A stretch of DNA of 64,000 bases from Roseiarcus sp963835215 (lineage in GTDB: Bacteria; Pseudomonadota; Alphaproteobacteria; Rhizobiales; Beijerinckiaceae), in contig CAWIES010000001.1 in assembly GCA_963835215.1 (NCBI GenBank), positions 186,001 through 250,000 of the forward strand, read 5' to 3'. A program made the position numbers and the translations under genes. The notes beneath the pieces are model-generated. The model did no database searches. It was not told the origin of the DNA and saw only the letters and a list, made by a program, of their open reading frames with translations. Positions 38,222 through 46,919 of the stretch are shown in pieces (positions within the stretch are counted from its first letter, which is position 1; each line of letters opens with the position of its first letter).

Positions 38222-39207
38222 TCGCCTCGACCCAGATCAGCCGCGGCTTTGCGACCAGGATGCAACAATACTCCATCCTGGGGGTGCTGGTTGTCGTCGC
38301 CGTCATCTTCACTCTGTTGTCGCGGCCGTTCCTCAGCGCGGGCAACATCAGCAACATCCTGCTGCAGGCGGCCGCGACTTCGATCGCCGCCATCGGCATG
38401 ACGTTCGTCCTGCTATTGGCGGAAGTCGACATATCGATCGGCTCGTTGATGTCGCTCGCAATGACCATCGCGTGGATATTCAGCGCCACGCCGGGCGACG
38501 CCGGTCAGGAGGCGCCCGTCAACGCCTGGGTCTATCCAGTCGGCATCGTGACCGGGACCGCGCTCGGCGTGCTGAACGGCCTGCTCATCAACGGTCTGCG
38601 CATCAATGCCTTTATCGCGACGCTGGCGACCATGTTCGCATACCGCGGCGTTGCCTGGAAACTGGTTGGCTCGACTGACAAGCCGTTCACGGACAGCGCC
38701 GTGCTGGCGCTGGGAAGATCGGAATTTCTCGGCATTGGGGCCCCGGTCTACCTCATGATTGTCGTCGCCGTGTTCGCCTCGATCCTGCTGAATCGGATGC
38801 CCATCGGTCGCTACATATATGCGATCGGCGGATCGCCGCGATCCGCTGTCGAGACCGGCCTTCCGGTTGAGCGGATGAGGCTGATCGCCTTCGGCTTCTC
38901 AGGCTTCTGCTGCTCGCTGGCGGCTCTCATCACGATTGGCCGCGTCGGGGTGCTGCAAGCCAGCCTCGGCGTCGGCTTCGAATTCACGGTCATTGCCGCA
39001 GTCGTGGTTGGCGGCACCAGTCTACTTGGCGGTCGTGGGTCGATTATCGGAAGTATTATTGGTGCGATATTGCTAGTCGTTATTGATAACGGTCTGAATT
39101 TGTTGAACGCATCTGTGTATATTTATGACGTCGTGAAAGGGTTAATCTTAATCGTTGGTGTCATGATTGATGTGAATTTGTTCAACCGCATCAAACGGGG
39201 CGCTTAG
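38218..39207 (+). CDS. Sugar ABC transporter permease (RbsC-type), copy 1
   Basis: A 329-residue permease with 8-10 membrane segments. FVLLLAEVDISIGSLMSLA and GRVGVLQASLGVGFEFTVIA are typical of the ribose/xylose permease family, and VVVGGTSLLGGRGSIIGSI is the conserved late loop. The last 50 or so codons (from about 39040) use AT-rich codons (ATT, TTA, TTG, GTT), unlike the rest of the gene, though the protein stays in family. It is translationally coupled to the ATPase. Confidence 0.9.
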   Translation: MIASTQISRGFATRMQQYSILGVLVVVAVIFTLLSRPFLSAGNISNILLQAAATSIAAIGMTFVLLLAEVDISIGSLMSLAMTIAWIFSATPGDAGQEAPVNAWVYPVGIVTGTALGVLNGLLINGLRINAFIATLATMFAYRGVAWKLVGSTDKPFTDSAVLALGRSEFLGIGAPVYLMIVVAVFASILLNRMPIGRYIYAIGGSPRSAVETGLPVERMRLIAFGFSGFCCSLAALITIGRVGVLQASLGVGFEFTVIAAVVVGGTSLLGGRGSIIGSIIGAILLVVIDNGLNLLNASVYIYDVVKGLILIVGVMIDVNLFNRIKRGA

Positions 39208-39282
39208 CAGGCGTTAATACGGAGGCACGACTAACCGTACGAAGACCAACAAAACTTCGACGGAAACAGTGAGGAGATGAAA

Positions 39283-40278
39283 ATGACGGGCATGAAGAAC
39301 AGGTTGTTAGCGGCCGGGCTCGGTGTGGTCGGGGCGAGCGTTCTGCTCTCCACGGCCAGCTATGCCGCAAAACCCGGCGACGGGGTCACGATTTGCATTT
39401 CGCTCGACAAGATGAATTCGTCGCGCGAGGGGCAGCTCAAGCTCTGGCGCGCCGAGGCTGAAGAGCTTGGCGTCAAGCTGATCGAGGAAGTGGCGGGCGA
39501 GGACGCGCAGCGTCAGTCGTCGCAGATCGATACCTGCATCGCGAAGAAAGTGAATGGGATCATCGATATTCCGTGGGACGCCGAGGCCATCCTTCAGGAT
39601 ATCGAACGCGCCCACGCGGCGGGCATTCCTTTGGTCACGATGGACCAGGCGCCGACGGATATGAGCACAGTCGATTTTCACACCGGCGCAGATCCGAAAG
39701 CCGACGGCATGCACGCCGCCCAGAAGCTGATTTCGATCGTTGGCGACAAGCCGACGAAAGTGGTCGACCTCCAAGGCGCCTTGAGCCACTTCAATGGTCA
39801 GGGGCGCGATCAGGGCTTCAAGCTCGGCATTAAGGATCATCCGAACATCAAGATCGTGGCTGAAATTCCCACCGAATGGCATCCCGAACCCGTGCTCGCC
39901 GGCATGGAAAACGCCTTCCAGGCGAACCCCGACATCGACGTCGTCTACAGCGCGAGCGACGGACTTCTGCCTCCGGTGTGGTCGGCGCTCAAGAAGCGAG
40001 ATCGCTACAAGAAGGTCGGCGAGGCCGGACACGTCATCGTCCTGTCCGTCGACGGCGATCCGCAAGGTTGTGAGGCCGTCACGACCGGCGTCATGGATGC
40101 AGGATACGCGCAGCCTTTCGCGGACATGACGCGTGCGACGATCCAGGTGATCATCGACATGACCAAGTCGGGCAAAAAGCTGGACGACGCCAAGCGACTC
40201 CTGCTGATCCCCGGCTTTGAATACACGCCGGCGAACATTGCGGCGAACCAGAGCAAAGTCTGGGGTTGCGTAAAATGA
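39283..40278 (+). CDS. Periplasmic sugar-binding protein (type 1 fold), sugar-acid cluster
   Basis: A binding protein of about 331 residues from the ribose/galactose-type family. A Sec signal peptide is clear (KNRLLAAGLGVVGASVLLST, cleavage near SYAA-KPG). The mature protein has VNGIIDIPWDAEAILQDIER and VYSASDGLLPPVWSALKK. Several ATGs compete: 39277 touches the GAGGAG ribosome site, whereas 39283 has the better 6-base spacing and is used here. Between two permease genes, it serves the importer encoded at 36668-41385. An aldonate or aldarate ligand is inferred from the neighbouring enzymes. Confidence 0.88.
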   Translation: MTGMKNRLLAAGLGVVGASVLLSTASYAAKPGDGVTICISLDKMNSSREGQLKLWRAEAEELGVKLIEEVAGEDAQRQSSQIDTCIAKKVNGIIDIPWDAEAILQDIERAHAAGIPLVTMDQAPTDMSTVDFHTGADPKADGMHAAQKLISIVGDKPTKVVDLQGALSHFNGQGRDQGFKLGIKDHPNIKIVAEIPTEWHPEPVLAGMENAFQANPDIDVVYSASDGLLPPVWSALKKRDRYKKVGEAGHVIVLSVDGDPQGCEAVTTGVMDAGYAQPFADMTRATIQVIIDMTKSGKKLDDAKRLLLIPGFEYTPANIAANQSKVWGCVK

Positions 40279-41385
40279 ACTGGGCGCTTCCGCTAACGAA
40301 AAAGAGCGGCGGAAAGCGTCCGAACCTCGCGGCGTTGGATCGCCGCGAGGATAGCCCGGGAGCGCCTCGCAGGACATGGACTGCGGGCCTCCTTGGCGTG
40401 TCGCGGCAACTCCCAATGTTGCCGGTGATCCTGGTCGGCTTCCTCGTGTTTTCGCTCACGATCGACGGGTTCGCATCCGTGAGCAATTTTCAAAACATCA
40501 TGCGGCAGCTTTCCGTGATCTTGGCGGCGGTCAGCGGCGAAACGCTCGTCCTGATCATCGGCGGTATTGACCTGTCGGTGGGCGCCACGATCGGTCTCTC
40601 GACGGTCTGCGGCGCCTACGCGATGCATGCGACGGGCTCCGCATCCCTCGGACTCTTGGCTTGCATCGGCGTAGGGCTTGCGATCGGGACGCTCAACGGA
40701 CTCGGGATTTCACGCGCCAAGCTGCAACCGTTCATCATGACGTTCGGGATGATGCTGACGGTGCGCGCGGTCGCTCTGTTGCTGACCGGTGGGCGATCCA
40801 TGGGCACGCTCCCCGCTATCCTCTTGATCAGCGGACGGATGACGATTTTCTCGGATCCCGCTCGTCTTCTTGATTGGGCTCGCGGTCGCGTGCGCCGTCG
40901 GCATCCTCCTGCAGAAGACGATGTTTGGCCAAACGCTATATCTGACCGGATCGAACAAAGTGGCGGCGCGCTACAGCGGCGTCGATATCAGCGAGATCGA
41001 GTTCAAGGTCTACCTGATCGCGGGAGCGCTCGCGGGGGGCGCGGGATTCCTCTTCATGACGCGGCTCGGCGCCGCGGTGCCGACCGCGGGAGACCCGCTG
41101 CTGCTGCAGATCATCGGCGCGGCAGTGCTCGGCGGCAATTCCCTGAGCGGGGGTGAGGGCGGCATTCTTCGATCCCTCACTGGCTGCGTCCTGATCGCGA
41201 TGCTGAACAATGTTCTCGAACTTGTCGGCGCTCAGTTCTGGGACCAGATGATCGTTGTCGGGGTTCTCGTCGCTCTCGGCAGCGCGCTTGGCTCCTGGCT
41301 CGGCAGACGTCGCGGACATGAGGTGAGGGTCGAACCCGCCAAGGAGAAAACAGAAATCAGCAACGGCAGTGCGATCAAACCATGA
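40275..41385 (+). CDS. Sugar ABC transporter permease (RbsC-type), copy 2, frame interrupted once
   Basis: A second permease of about 369 residues when restored. It has LVLIIGGIDLSVGATIGLST and LYLTGSNKVAARYSGVDISE, with a long polar N terminus before the first span. The CCC run at 40857-40859 has one base too many: the frame reads TIFSDPARLLDW, while the family sequence continues as PLVFLIGLAVACAVGIL. ATGA overlaps join it to the binding-protein gene and to the dehydratase gene. Two permeases with a single double-ATPase suggest a heterodimeric channel. Confidence 0.85.
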
Positions 41386-42527
41386 CCGCTCCCGACCAAC
41401 CCGTCCACGCACCAAACGCCGCCGAAGTCGGAGACCGTCCGTTGAAGATCGTAAGAGTCAGTAGCCGCATCGTCGAGGTTCACGACCAAGACGCATTCGC
41501 CAGCGCCTCGCAACGCAAGGTCAGCGTGCGCTCGGTCGTCACGATGAGACTGGGCGTCGCGGACGGGGTCGATGGCGTTGGCGTGGCGTTCACTCTGGGC
41601 GGATTGGCGAAGCCGCTACATCTGATGGTGAGCGAACTCGCCGAATTGCTGATCGGTGAAGACGCGAGCCGCATCGAAGCGATCCGAGCGAAACTCGACA
41701 AAGCGGCCTCGACCGGCGGGATCTCCGGCCTGTACCTGATTGCCGTCGCCTCGATCGACATGGCGCTGTGGGATATCCGCGGCAAAGTCGCCGGGCTGCC
41801 GCTGTGGCGCCTGGCGGGCGGCTATCGCCGAGCCGTGCCGGGATACTCGAGCGGTTCGATCGGACGCGATCTGACCGATCACGAGGCGGCGGAACGCGCG
41901 CGGCGCATATCGGAAAGCGGCTTCCTATGGGCGAAGATGCATCTCGCCCTCCCTGGCGCCTCACCGCAACGTGAGGTCGAGCGCGCCAGGCTCGTGCAAG
42001 ACGCCATCGGCCCAAACGTCAGACTTGGCTGCGACATCAACGAACGCTGGCGCGCGGACGAGGCCATCGACATCGGGCGGCGCCTCGAAGACGTCGGACT
42101 GGCGTGGATCGAAGACCCGTGCCGGCACGACGACTATCGTGGGCTATCCCGGGTCACCCGCGCGCTCTCGACGCCGATCATGGCGGGTGAAAACAACCTT
42201 GGGATCACGCCGTTCCGTATCATGATCGAAGAGCATTCCGTCGACATCCTGATGATAGACGTCATGCTGGTCGGCGGGATCACGCCCTGGCTGAAAGTCG
42301 CCGCAATGGCGGAGGCGTTCAACCTGCCGGTCGTCAGCCATCTTCTGCCGGAGATTCAGGCGCCGCTTGTCGCCGCAATCCCGAACGGATTTCTCAGCGA
42401 ATACAAAAGCTGGATCTGGGAACTGTTTGACGAGGTCCCAGCCTTCGAACGGGGCGAATTTATCGCGCCCGAGCGGCCGGGGCTGGGGCTCAGTTTCAGC
42501 GAACGGGTCTACGGCGCGGAGTGGTGA
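41382..42527 (+). CDS. Enolase-superfamily dehydratase (mandelate racemase/muconate lactonizing type)
   Basis: A 381-residue protein with the mandelate-racemase barrel layout. The base motif on the second strand reads WAKMHLALP (K-x-H rather than the usual K-x-K). The metal ligands are in GCDINERW, WIEDPCR and MAGENNLG, and the second base is in VVSHLLPE. Such enzymes dehydrate acid sugars to 2-keto-3-deoxy acids. Co-translation with a sugar importer and nearness to kdgD and an aldolase support an aldonate or aldarate dehydratase; the exact sugar cannot be read from the sequence. Confidence 0.87.
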   Translation: MTAPDQPVHAPNAAEVGDRPLKIVRVSSRIVEVHDQDAFASASQRKVSVRSVVTMRLGVADGVDGVGVAFTLGGLAKPLHLMVSELAELLIGEDASRIEAIRAKLDKAASTGGISGLYLIAVASIDMALWDIRGKVAGLPLWRLAGGYRRAVPGYSSGSIGRDLTDHEAAERARRISESGFLWAKMHLALPGASPQREVERARLVQDAIGPNVRLGCDINERWRADEAIDIGRRLEDVGLAWIEDPCRHDDYRGLSRVTRALSTPIMAGENNLGITPFRIMIEEHSVDILMIDVMLVGGITPWLKVAAMAEAFNLPVVSHLLPEIQAPLVAAIPNGFLSEYKSWIWELFDEVPAFERGEFIAPERPGLGLSFSERVYGAEW

Positions 42528-42589
42528 GTGCGCGCAACGACTGATTTGCGCGCTCGATGTTTGACACGTTAGACGGTTGGAGAAATGCA

Positions 42590-43561
42590 ATGGCGCCGAT
42601 GAAGATCGTCGTGTGGGGAAAAATACACGAAAGCGGACTGGCGTCGCTGCGTAGCGACCCGAGCGTTTCGGTGATGGAGGTCGACCCGACCGCCGAGGGC
42701 GCCATCGAACCCCATCTCGCCGACACTGAGGCGCTGCTAATCCGCACATCGTTGCTTCCCGCCAATCTCATCGAGAGAGCCACAAATCTGAAAGTCGTGT
42801 CCCGCTACGGCGTCGGATACGACAACATCGACGTTGCGGCGCTGACGAAACGGCGGATTCCCCTGACTGTCATCGGCAACGAGAACGCGGTGTCGGTCGC
42901 CGAGCACACGCTCTATCTCATGCTTGCCGCCGCGAAGGCCGGACTGCCGCACGATCGCGCCACCCGGCAAGGCAATTGGCGCTTCAGGGACACGCAGAGC
43001 GCTACGGACCTCATGGGCAAGGAAGTGCTGATCGTCGGGCTAGGGCGGATCGGACAGAAAGTCGGCAAGCTCTGCGAGGCGCTGGGCATGATCGTAAAGT
43101 TTTTCGATCCGCAGGTGGACGCGCGCGCGCTCGGCGTCAGTTGGCCGCAGCGTACGGATTTGATCGCGGGATTGCGGGCCGCCGACGTCGTGACGCTTCA
43201 TGTTCCGCTGCTGCCAGCGACGCGGGGTCTCATCGGCGAGTTCGAGCTGGCGGCGATGAAGTCAACCGCGATCATCGTCTCGACCGCTCGCGGCGGTGTG
43301 CTCGACGAGGCGGCATTGGCGCGCGCGCTGGTCAACGGCTCGATCCGCGCGGCGGCGCTCGATGTCTTTGAAACGGAACCGGTTGCGTCGGACAACCCGC
43401 TCCTCACGCTCGACAATGTCGTGCTGTCGCCGCACGTCGCGTCACTGACGAGCGAAGGGACGGCGCGAATGGCGCTGGCCGCGGCGCGCAATTGCCTCGA
43501 TGGCCTGCGCGGCCACCTCGATCGCGCCTACGTCGTCAACGCCGAGGTGCTTTCAAGCTGA
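42590..43561 (+). CDS. D-2-hydroxyacid dehydrogenase (phosphoglycerate dehydrogenase-like)
   Basis: An NAD(P)-dependent dehydrogenase of about 323 residues. The nucleotide-binding loop is VLIVGLGRIGQKVGKLCEA; the catalytic triad is represented by the Arg in VSTARGGVLDEAAL, the Glu in DVFETEPV and the His in VLSPHVASLT. It may oxidise or reduce a 2-hydroxy/2-keto acid in the sugar-acid route (hydroxypyruvate or glyoxylate reductase is possible). ATG 42590 has GGAG with 7-base spacing; an earlier ATG at 42557 lacks a ribosome site. Confidence 0.86.
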   Translation: MAPMKIVVWGKIHESGLASLRSDPSVSVMEVDPTAEGAIEPHLADTEALLIRTSLLPANLIERATNLKVVSRYGVGYDNIDVAALTKRRIPLTVIGNENAVSVAEHTLYLMLAAAKAGLPHDRATRQGNWRFRDTQSATDLMGKEVLIVGLGRIGQKVGKLCEALGMIVKFFDPQVDARALGVSWPQRTDLIAGLRAADVVTLHVPLLPATRGLIGEFELAAMKSTAIIVSTARGGVLDEAALARALVNGSIRAAALDVFETEPVASDNPLLTLDNVVLSPHVASLTSEGTARMALAAARNCLDGLRGHLDRAYVVNAEVLSS

Positions 43562-43618
43562 CAAACGAAAGCACAGGCCTGCGCATTTGTGACTGAGAAC
43601 TCGGCTCTGGGGAGCCGA

Positions 43619-44422
43619 ATGGATAGGAGAACTGAGTTGGAGCTGCCAATCAATCACTTCAAACGCGGACTCTATGCAGGGATTCCCCAGATTGGATTCT
43701 GGTCCAGCCTCGCGAGTCATGTCTCCGTGGAAATCATGGCGGGTTCGGGATTCGACTGGCTGCTGCTCGATACCGAGCATTCGCCAAATGAAATCTCCAT
43801 GGTCTATTCGCAGCTTCAGGCCTGCATGGAAAATACGGTCCAGCCGATCGTGCGGCCGCCGTGGAACGACATGGTGGCGATCAAGCGGTTTCTGGATGCG
43901 GGCGTGCAGACGCTGTTGCTGCCGACCGTCCAGAATGCCGAGGAGGCGCGCTATGCCGTCAGCGCCTGCCGCTATCCGCCGCGTGGCGTGCGCGGGTTCG
44001 CGGGAACGTCGCGCTCGTCGCGCTTTGGACGGATACCGGATTACCACGCGCGTTGTGAGAACGAAATTTGCGTCCTCGTGCAAATCGAGACCGAGATCGG
44101 CGTGCGCAATCTTGACGAGATTGTCGCGGTCGAGGGCGTCGACGGCGTGTTCGTCGGACCGGGCGATCTGTCCGCGGGGCTCGGCTATCTCGACCGGCAA
44201 TTGGATCCCAAGTTCAAACTCATTGTCGAAGACGTCATTCGGCGCATCAAGGCGGGCGGAAAGGCGGCGGGGATCTTGACCGGCGACGGCGCGTTTGCAC
44301 GTCGTTGCCTGGAGCTCGGCGCCCTCTTCGTCGCCATCGGATCGGATTCGGCCCTTCTTGCCCGCGGCACAGAGCGCCTGGCGAAGGAATTTAAGAGCTT
44401 CACGCCGGGCGGCGGCGCCTGA
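43619..44422 (+). CDS. HpcH/HpaI-family class II aldolase
   Basis: A metal-dependent aldolase of about 267 residues. Typical sites are LLLDTEHSPNEI (catalytic His), IVRPPWNDM (Arg), CVLVQIETEIGVRNLDEI (metal Glu) and VFVGPGDLSAGLGY (metal Asp). Family members cleave 2-keto-3-deoxy sugar acids to pyruvate and an aldehyde; GarL gives tartronate semialdehyde. With the reductase at 45817 it forms a complete pyruvate/glycerate branch. ATG 43619 has GGGGAG before it; GTG 43589 would add 10 residues. Confidence 0.88.
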   Translation: MDRRTELELPINHFKRGLYAGIPQIGFWSSLASHVSVEIMAGSGFDWLLLDTEHSPNEISMVYSQLQACMENTVQPIVRPPWNDMVAIKRFLDAGVQTLLLPTVQNAEEARYAVSACRYPPRGVRGFAGTSRSSRFGRIPDYHARCENEICVLVQIETEIGVRNLDEIVAVEGVDGVFVGPGDLSAGLGYLDRQLDPKFKLIVEDVIRRIKAGGKAAGILTGDGAFARRCLELGALFVAIGSDSALLARGTERLAKEFKSFTPGGGA

Positions 44423-44493
44423 CAATTGTCGCGTTGCAATCTCGCTGCGTGCGCGACGCGACGCCAGAGTCAAGAACAGAAGGATATGAGACG

Positions 44494-45750
44494 ATGGTCA
44501 GCACAAGCCTTCCCAAACCCGCCTACTGCACCCCCAACATGCGCGTCGTCGGTCATAGCGATCAAGCCGGCCGCAGCGACGGCGTGCAAATCATGGTGCG
44601 GAACGGTTACGCTTACATCGGCCATATTTTCTCCAAGGGATTCTCGGTCCTTGACGTGCGCGACCCGTCGAGCCCAAAGGTCGTCAACTACGTCGCGGCG
44701 CCCCCCAACACCTGGACGCTGCATCTGCAAGTGTTCGACGATCTCCTTCTCGTCGTCCACAACAAGGATATGTTCGCGCAGCCGGAAATGCTCGACGAGA
44801 AGGCCTATTACAAGGGTTCGGTCGATAGCCACGCCAAGGACGAGTCCTCGGGGCAAAACTGGTCAGCCGGCATGGCCGTCTACGATATTTCCAAACCCGA
44901 CCAGCCGAAGAAAATTGGCTTCATGTCGGTGGCGGGCGCCGGGCTCCATCGCATCTGGTATGTTGGCGGCCGCTACGCCTATGCGTCCGCGCTGCTGGAT
45001 GGCTTCTCAGACTACATGCTGATCGTCATCGATCTGAAAGACCCGACAAAACCCGAGATGGTCGGCAAATACTGGCTGCCGGGTATGAATGTCGCGGCGG
45101 GAGAAAAGGCGAACTGGCCATCCAAGAACGGTCGCTTCGGCCTGCATCACGCCATCATCCGCGACGACATCGCCTATTGCAGCTGGCGCGACGCGTGCCT
45201 CGCCGTTGTCGATGTCAAGGACAAGAGCAATCCGAAACTCATCACCCACAAAATCTGGGCGCCGCCGTTTGGCGGCGGCACGCACAACGCATTGCCGCTG
45301 CCGGACCGCGATCTGTTGATTGTCGTCGACGAGACCGTGCTCGACGATCAGGAAGATGGGTTCAAGCCAATCTGGGTTTTCGACAACCAGGTCAAATCCA
45401 ATCCCATCAGCATCTCGACCTTCCCGGCGCCCTCCGACCAGAACTATCTCAAGGTCGGCGGTCATTTCGGGCCGCACAACATCCATGAAAATCGGCCGGG
45501 CAGCTTTGTCAGTTCCGACCTGATCTTCGCGACCTATCAGAACGCCGGCCTGCGCGTGTATGATATCAAGGACAAATTTCGGCCCAAGGAGGTCGCGGGC
45601 TTCGTGCCTCCCGCGCCCGCCCAGTGGGTGGACCCGCGGCCGAACCGGCCGATCGTGCTCCACTCGGCCGATGTCTTCGTTGACAAGAACGCGCTTTGCT
45701 ATGTCACCGACTTCAACGCCGGACTCTACATCGTCGAGTACAAGGGTTGA
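44494..45750 (+). CDS. LVIVD-repeat beta-propeller-like protein
   Basis: A 418-residue protein with repeated blade motifs of the LVIVD type: YIGHIFSKGFSVLDVRDPSS, YMLIVIDLKDPTKPEMVGKY, ACLAVVDVKDKSNPKLI and GLRVYDIKDKFRPKEVAGF. Several histidines sit in conserved turns (GLHHAI, THNALP, GPHNIHE). No signal peptide is visible, so it is probably cytoplasmic. It sits between the aldolase and the semialdehyde reductase on the same strand, so a lactonase-like or other role in the same sugar-acid route is possible, but no enzyme activity can be assigned. Confidence 0.8.
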   Translation: MVSTSLPKPAYCTPNMRVVGHSDQAGRSDGVQIMVRNGYAYIGHIFSKGFSVLDVRDPSSPKVVNYVAAPPNTWTLHLQVFDDLLLVVHNKDMFAQPEMLDEKAYYKGSVDSHAKDESSGQNWSAGMAVYDISKPDQPKKIGFMSVAGAGLHRIWYVGGRYAYASALLDGFSDYMLIVIDLKDPTKPEMVGKYWLPGMNVAAGEKANWPSKNGRFGLHHAIIRDDIAYCSWRDACLAVVDVKDKSNPKLITHKIWAPPFGGGTHNALPLPDRDLLIVVDETVLDDQEDGFKPIWVFDNQVKSNPISISTFPAPSDQNYLKVGGHFGPHNIHENRPGSFVSSDLIFATYQNAGLRVYDIKDKFRPKEVAGFVPPAPAQWVDPRPNRPIVLHSADVFVDKNALCYVTDFNAGLYIVEYKG

Positions 45751-45816
45751 CAAGGCGCCTCCGCGCTGGACCGGGCTTTCTGCATTCACTCGAGAAGCGT
45801 GTTTGGAGTTTGTGAA

Positions 45817-46740
45817 ATGAGCAGGATTGGGTTCATCGGCCTCGGCATAATGGGGTCTCCCATGGCGGCCAACCTGCTCGCGGCGGGCCACTCGATGTTT
45901 CTGCACACCAACGGCAAGCCGCCGGGCGCCCTCGTGAACGCTGGCGGCGTTGTCTGCGCGAATGGCAGGGAGGTCGCTGAGAAGTCGGACATCATCATCG
46001 TCATGGTGCCGGACACGCCGCACGTCGAAGCGGTTTTGTTCGGCAAGAGCGGCGTCGGCGAAGGGTTGGAGCGGGGCAAGATCGTCGTCGACATGAGTTC
46101 GATCTCGCCGATCGCGACCAAAGCGTTTGCCGCGAGAGTCAATGCGCTCGGCGCGGACTATCTCGACGCGCCGGTATCGGGCGGCGAGGTGGGCGCCAAG
46201 GCGGCGACTTTGACGATTATGGTCGGCGGCTCCGAGGAAGCTTTCGCGAAGGTCAGGCCGATCTTCGAAAAACTCGGTAAGAACATTACCCTGGTTGGGG
46301 GCAACGGCGACGGGCAGACGACTAAGGTCGCCAACCAAATCATCGTCGCTCTCAACATCGAGGCGGTTGCCGAGGCGCTGCTGTTCGCCTCGAAGGCGGG
46401 CGCCGATCCCGCGCGCGTTCGCGAGGCGCTCATGGGAGGGTTCGCGTCATCGAAGGTCCTCGAAGTGCACGGCGCGCGGATGCTCAAGCGCGCCTTCGAT
46501 CCCGGCTTTCGCATCGAACTGCATCAGAAGGATCTGAACCTCGCGCTGCAGGGCGCCAGGACGCTCGGGGTGTCGTTGCCGAATACCGCAATGGCGCAGG
46601 AGCTGTTCAATTCATGCGCGGCGCACGGCGGCAAGGCTTGGGATCATTCGGCAATGTTGCGGGCGCTCGAATCCCTGTCCAATCACGAAATCGGGCAGGG
46701 GCGGGCTGAGCTAAGAGCGCAGGCGGCGCTACGCCAATGA
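45817..46740 (+). CDS. 2-hydroxy-3-oxopropionate (tartronate semialdehyde) reductase family
   Basis: A 307-residue beta-hydroxyacid dehydrogenase. The NAD(P)-binding loop RIGFIGLGIMGSPMAANLL is at residues 3-21; DAPVSGGEVGAKAATLTIMV is the substrate signature, and the catalytic lysine is in TTKVANQIIV. GarR/GlxR reduce tartronate semialdehyde to glycerate, which fits the aldolase just upstream; hydroxyisobutyrate dehydrogenase is the main alternative. ATG 45817 has GGAG upstream. Confidence 0.88.
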   Translation: MSRIGFIGLGIMGSPMAANLLAAGHSMFLHTNGKPPGALVNAGGVVCANGREVAEKSDIIIVMVPDTPHVEAVLFGKSGVGEGLERGKIVVDMSSISPIATKAFAARVNALGADYLDAPVSGGEVGAKAATLTIMVGGSEEAFAKVRPIFEKLGKNITLVGGNGDGQTTKVANQIIVALNIEAVAEALLFASKAGADPARVREALMGGFASSKVLEVHGARMLKRAFDPGFRIELHQKDLNLALQGARTLGVSLPNTAMAQELFNSCAAHGGKAWDHSAMLRALESLSNHEIGQGRAELRAQAALRQ

Positions 46741-46919
46741 AAAAGCAAGGGTCTTGGGTCAGGTGCGTTGTTGACTGTTCTCTTTAAAATCGTCGGCGCT
46801 CCCGCCCTGGTGGCGGCGGTCGAGGCGCGTTGGCGTGGTTCGCTTTGTTGCCCGCCCAAAGGGCGCCAATGTAGACGGTTTCAGGGCCCCGCTTGTGTTG
46901 GGCCGACCGTAGACGTCGA

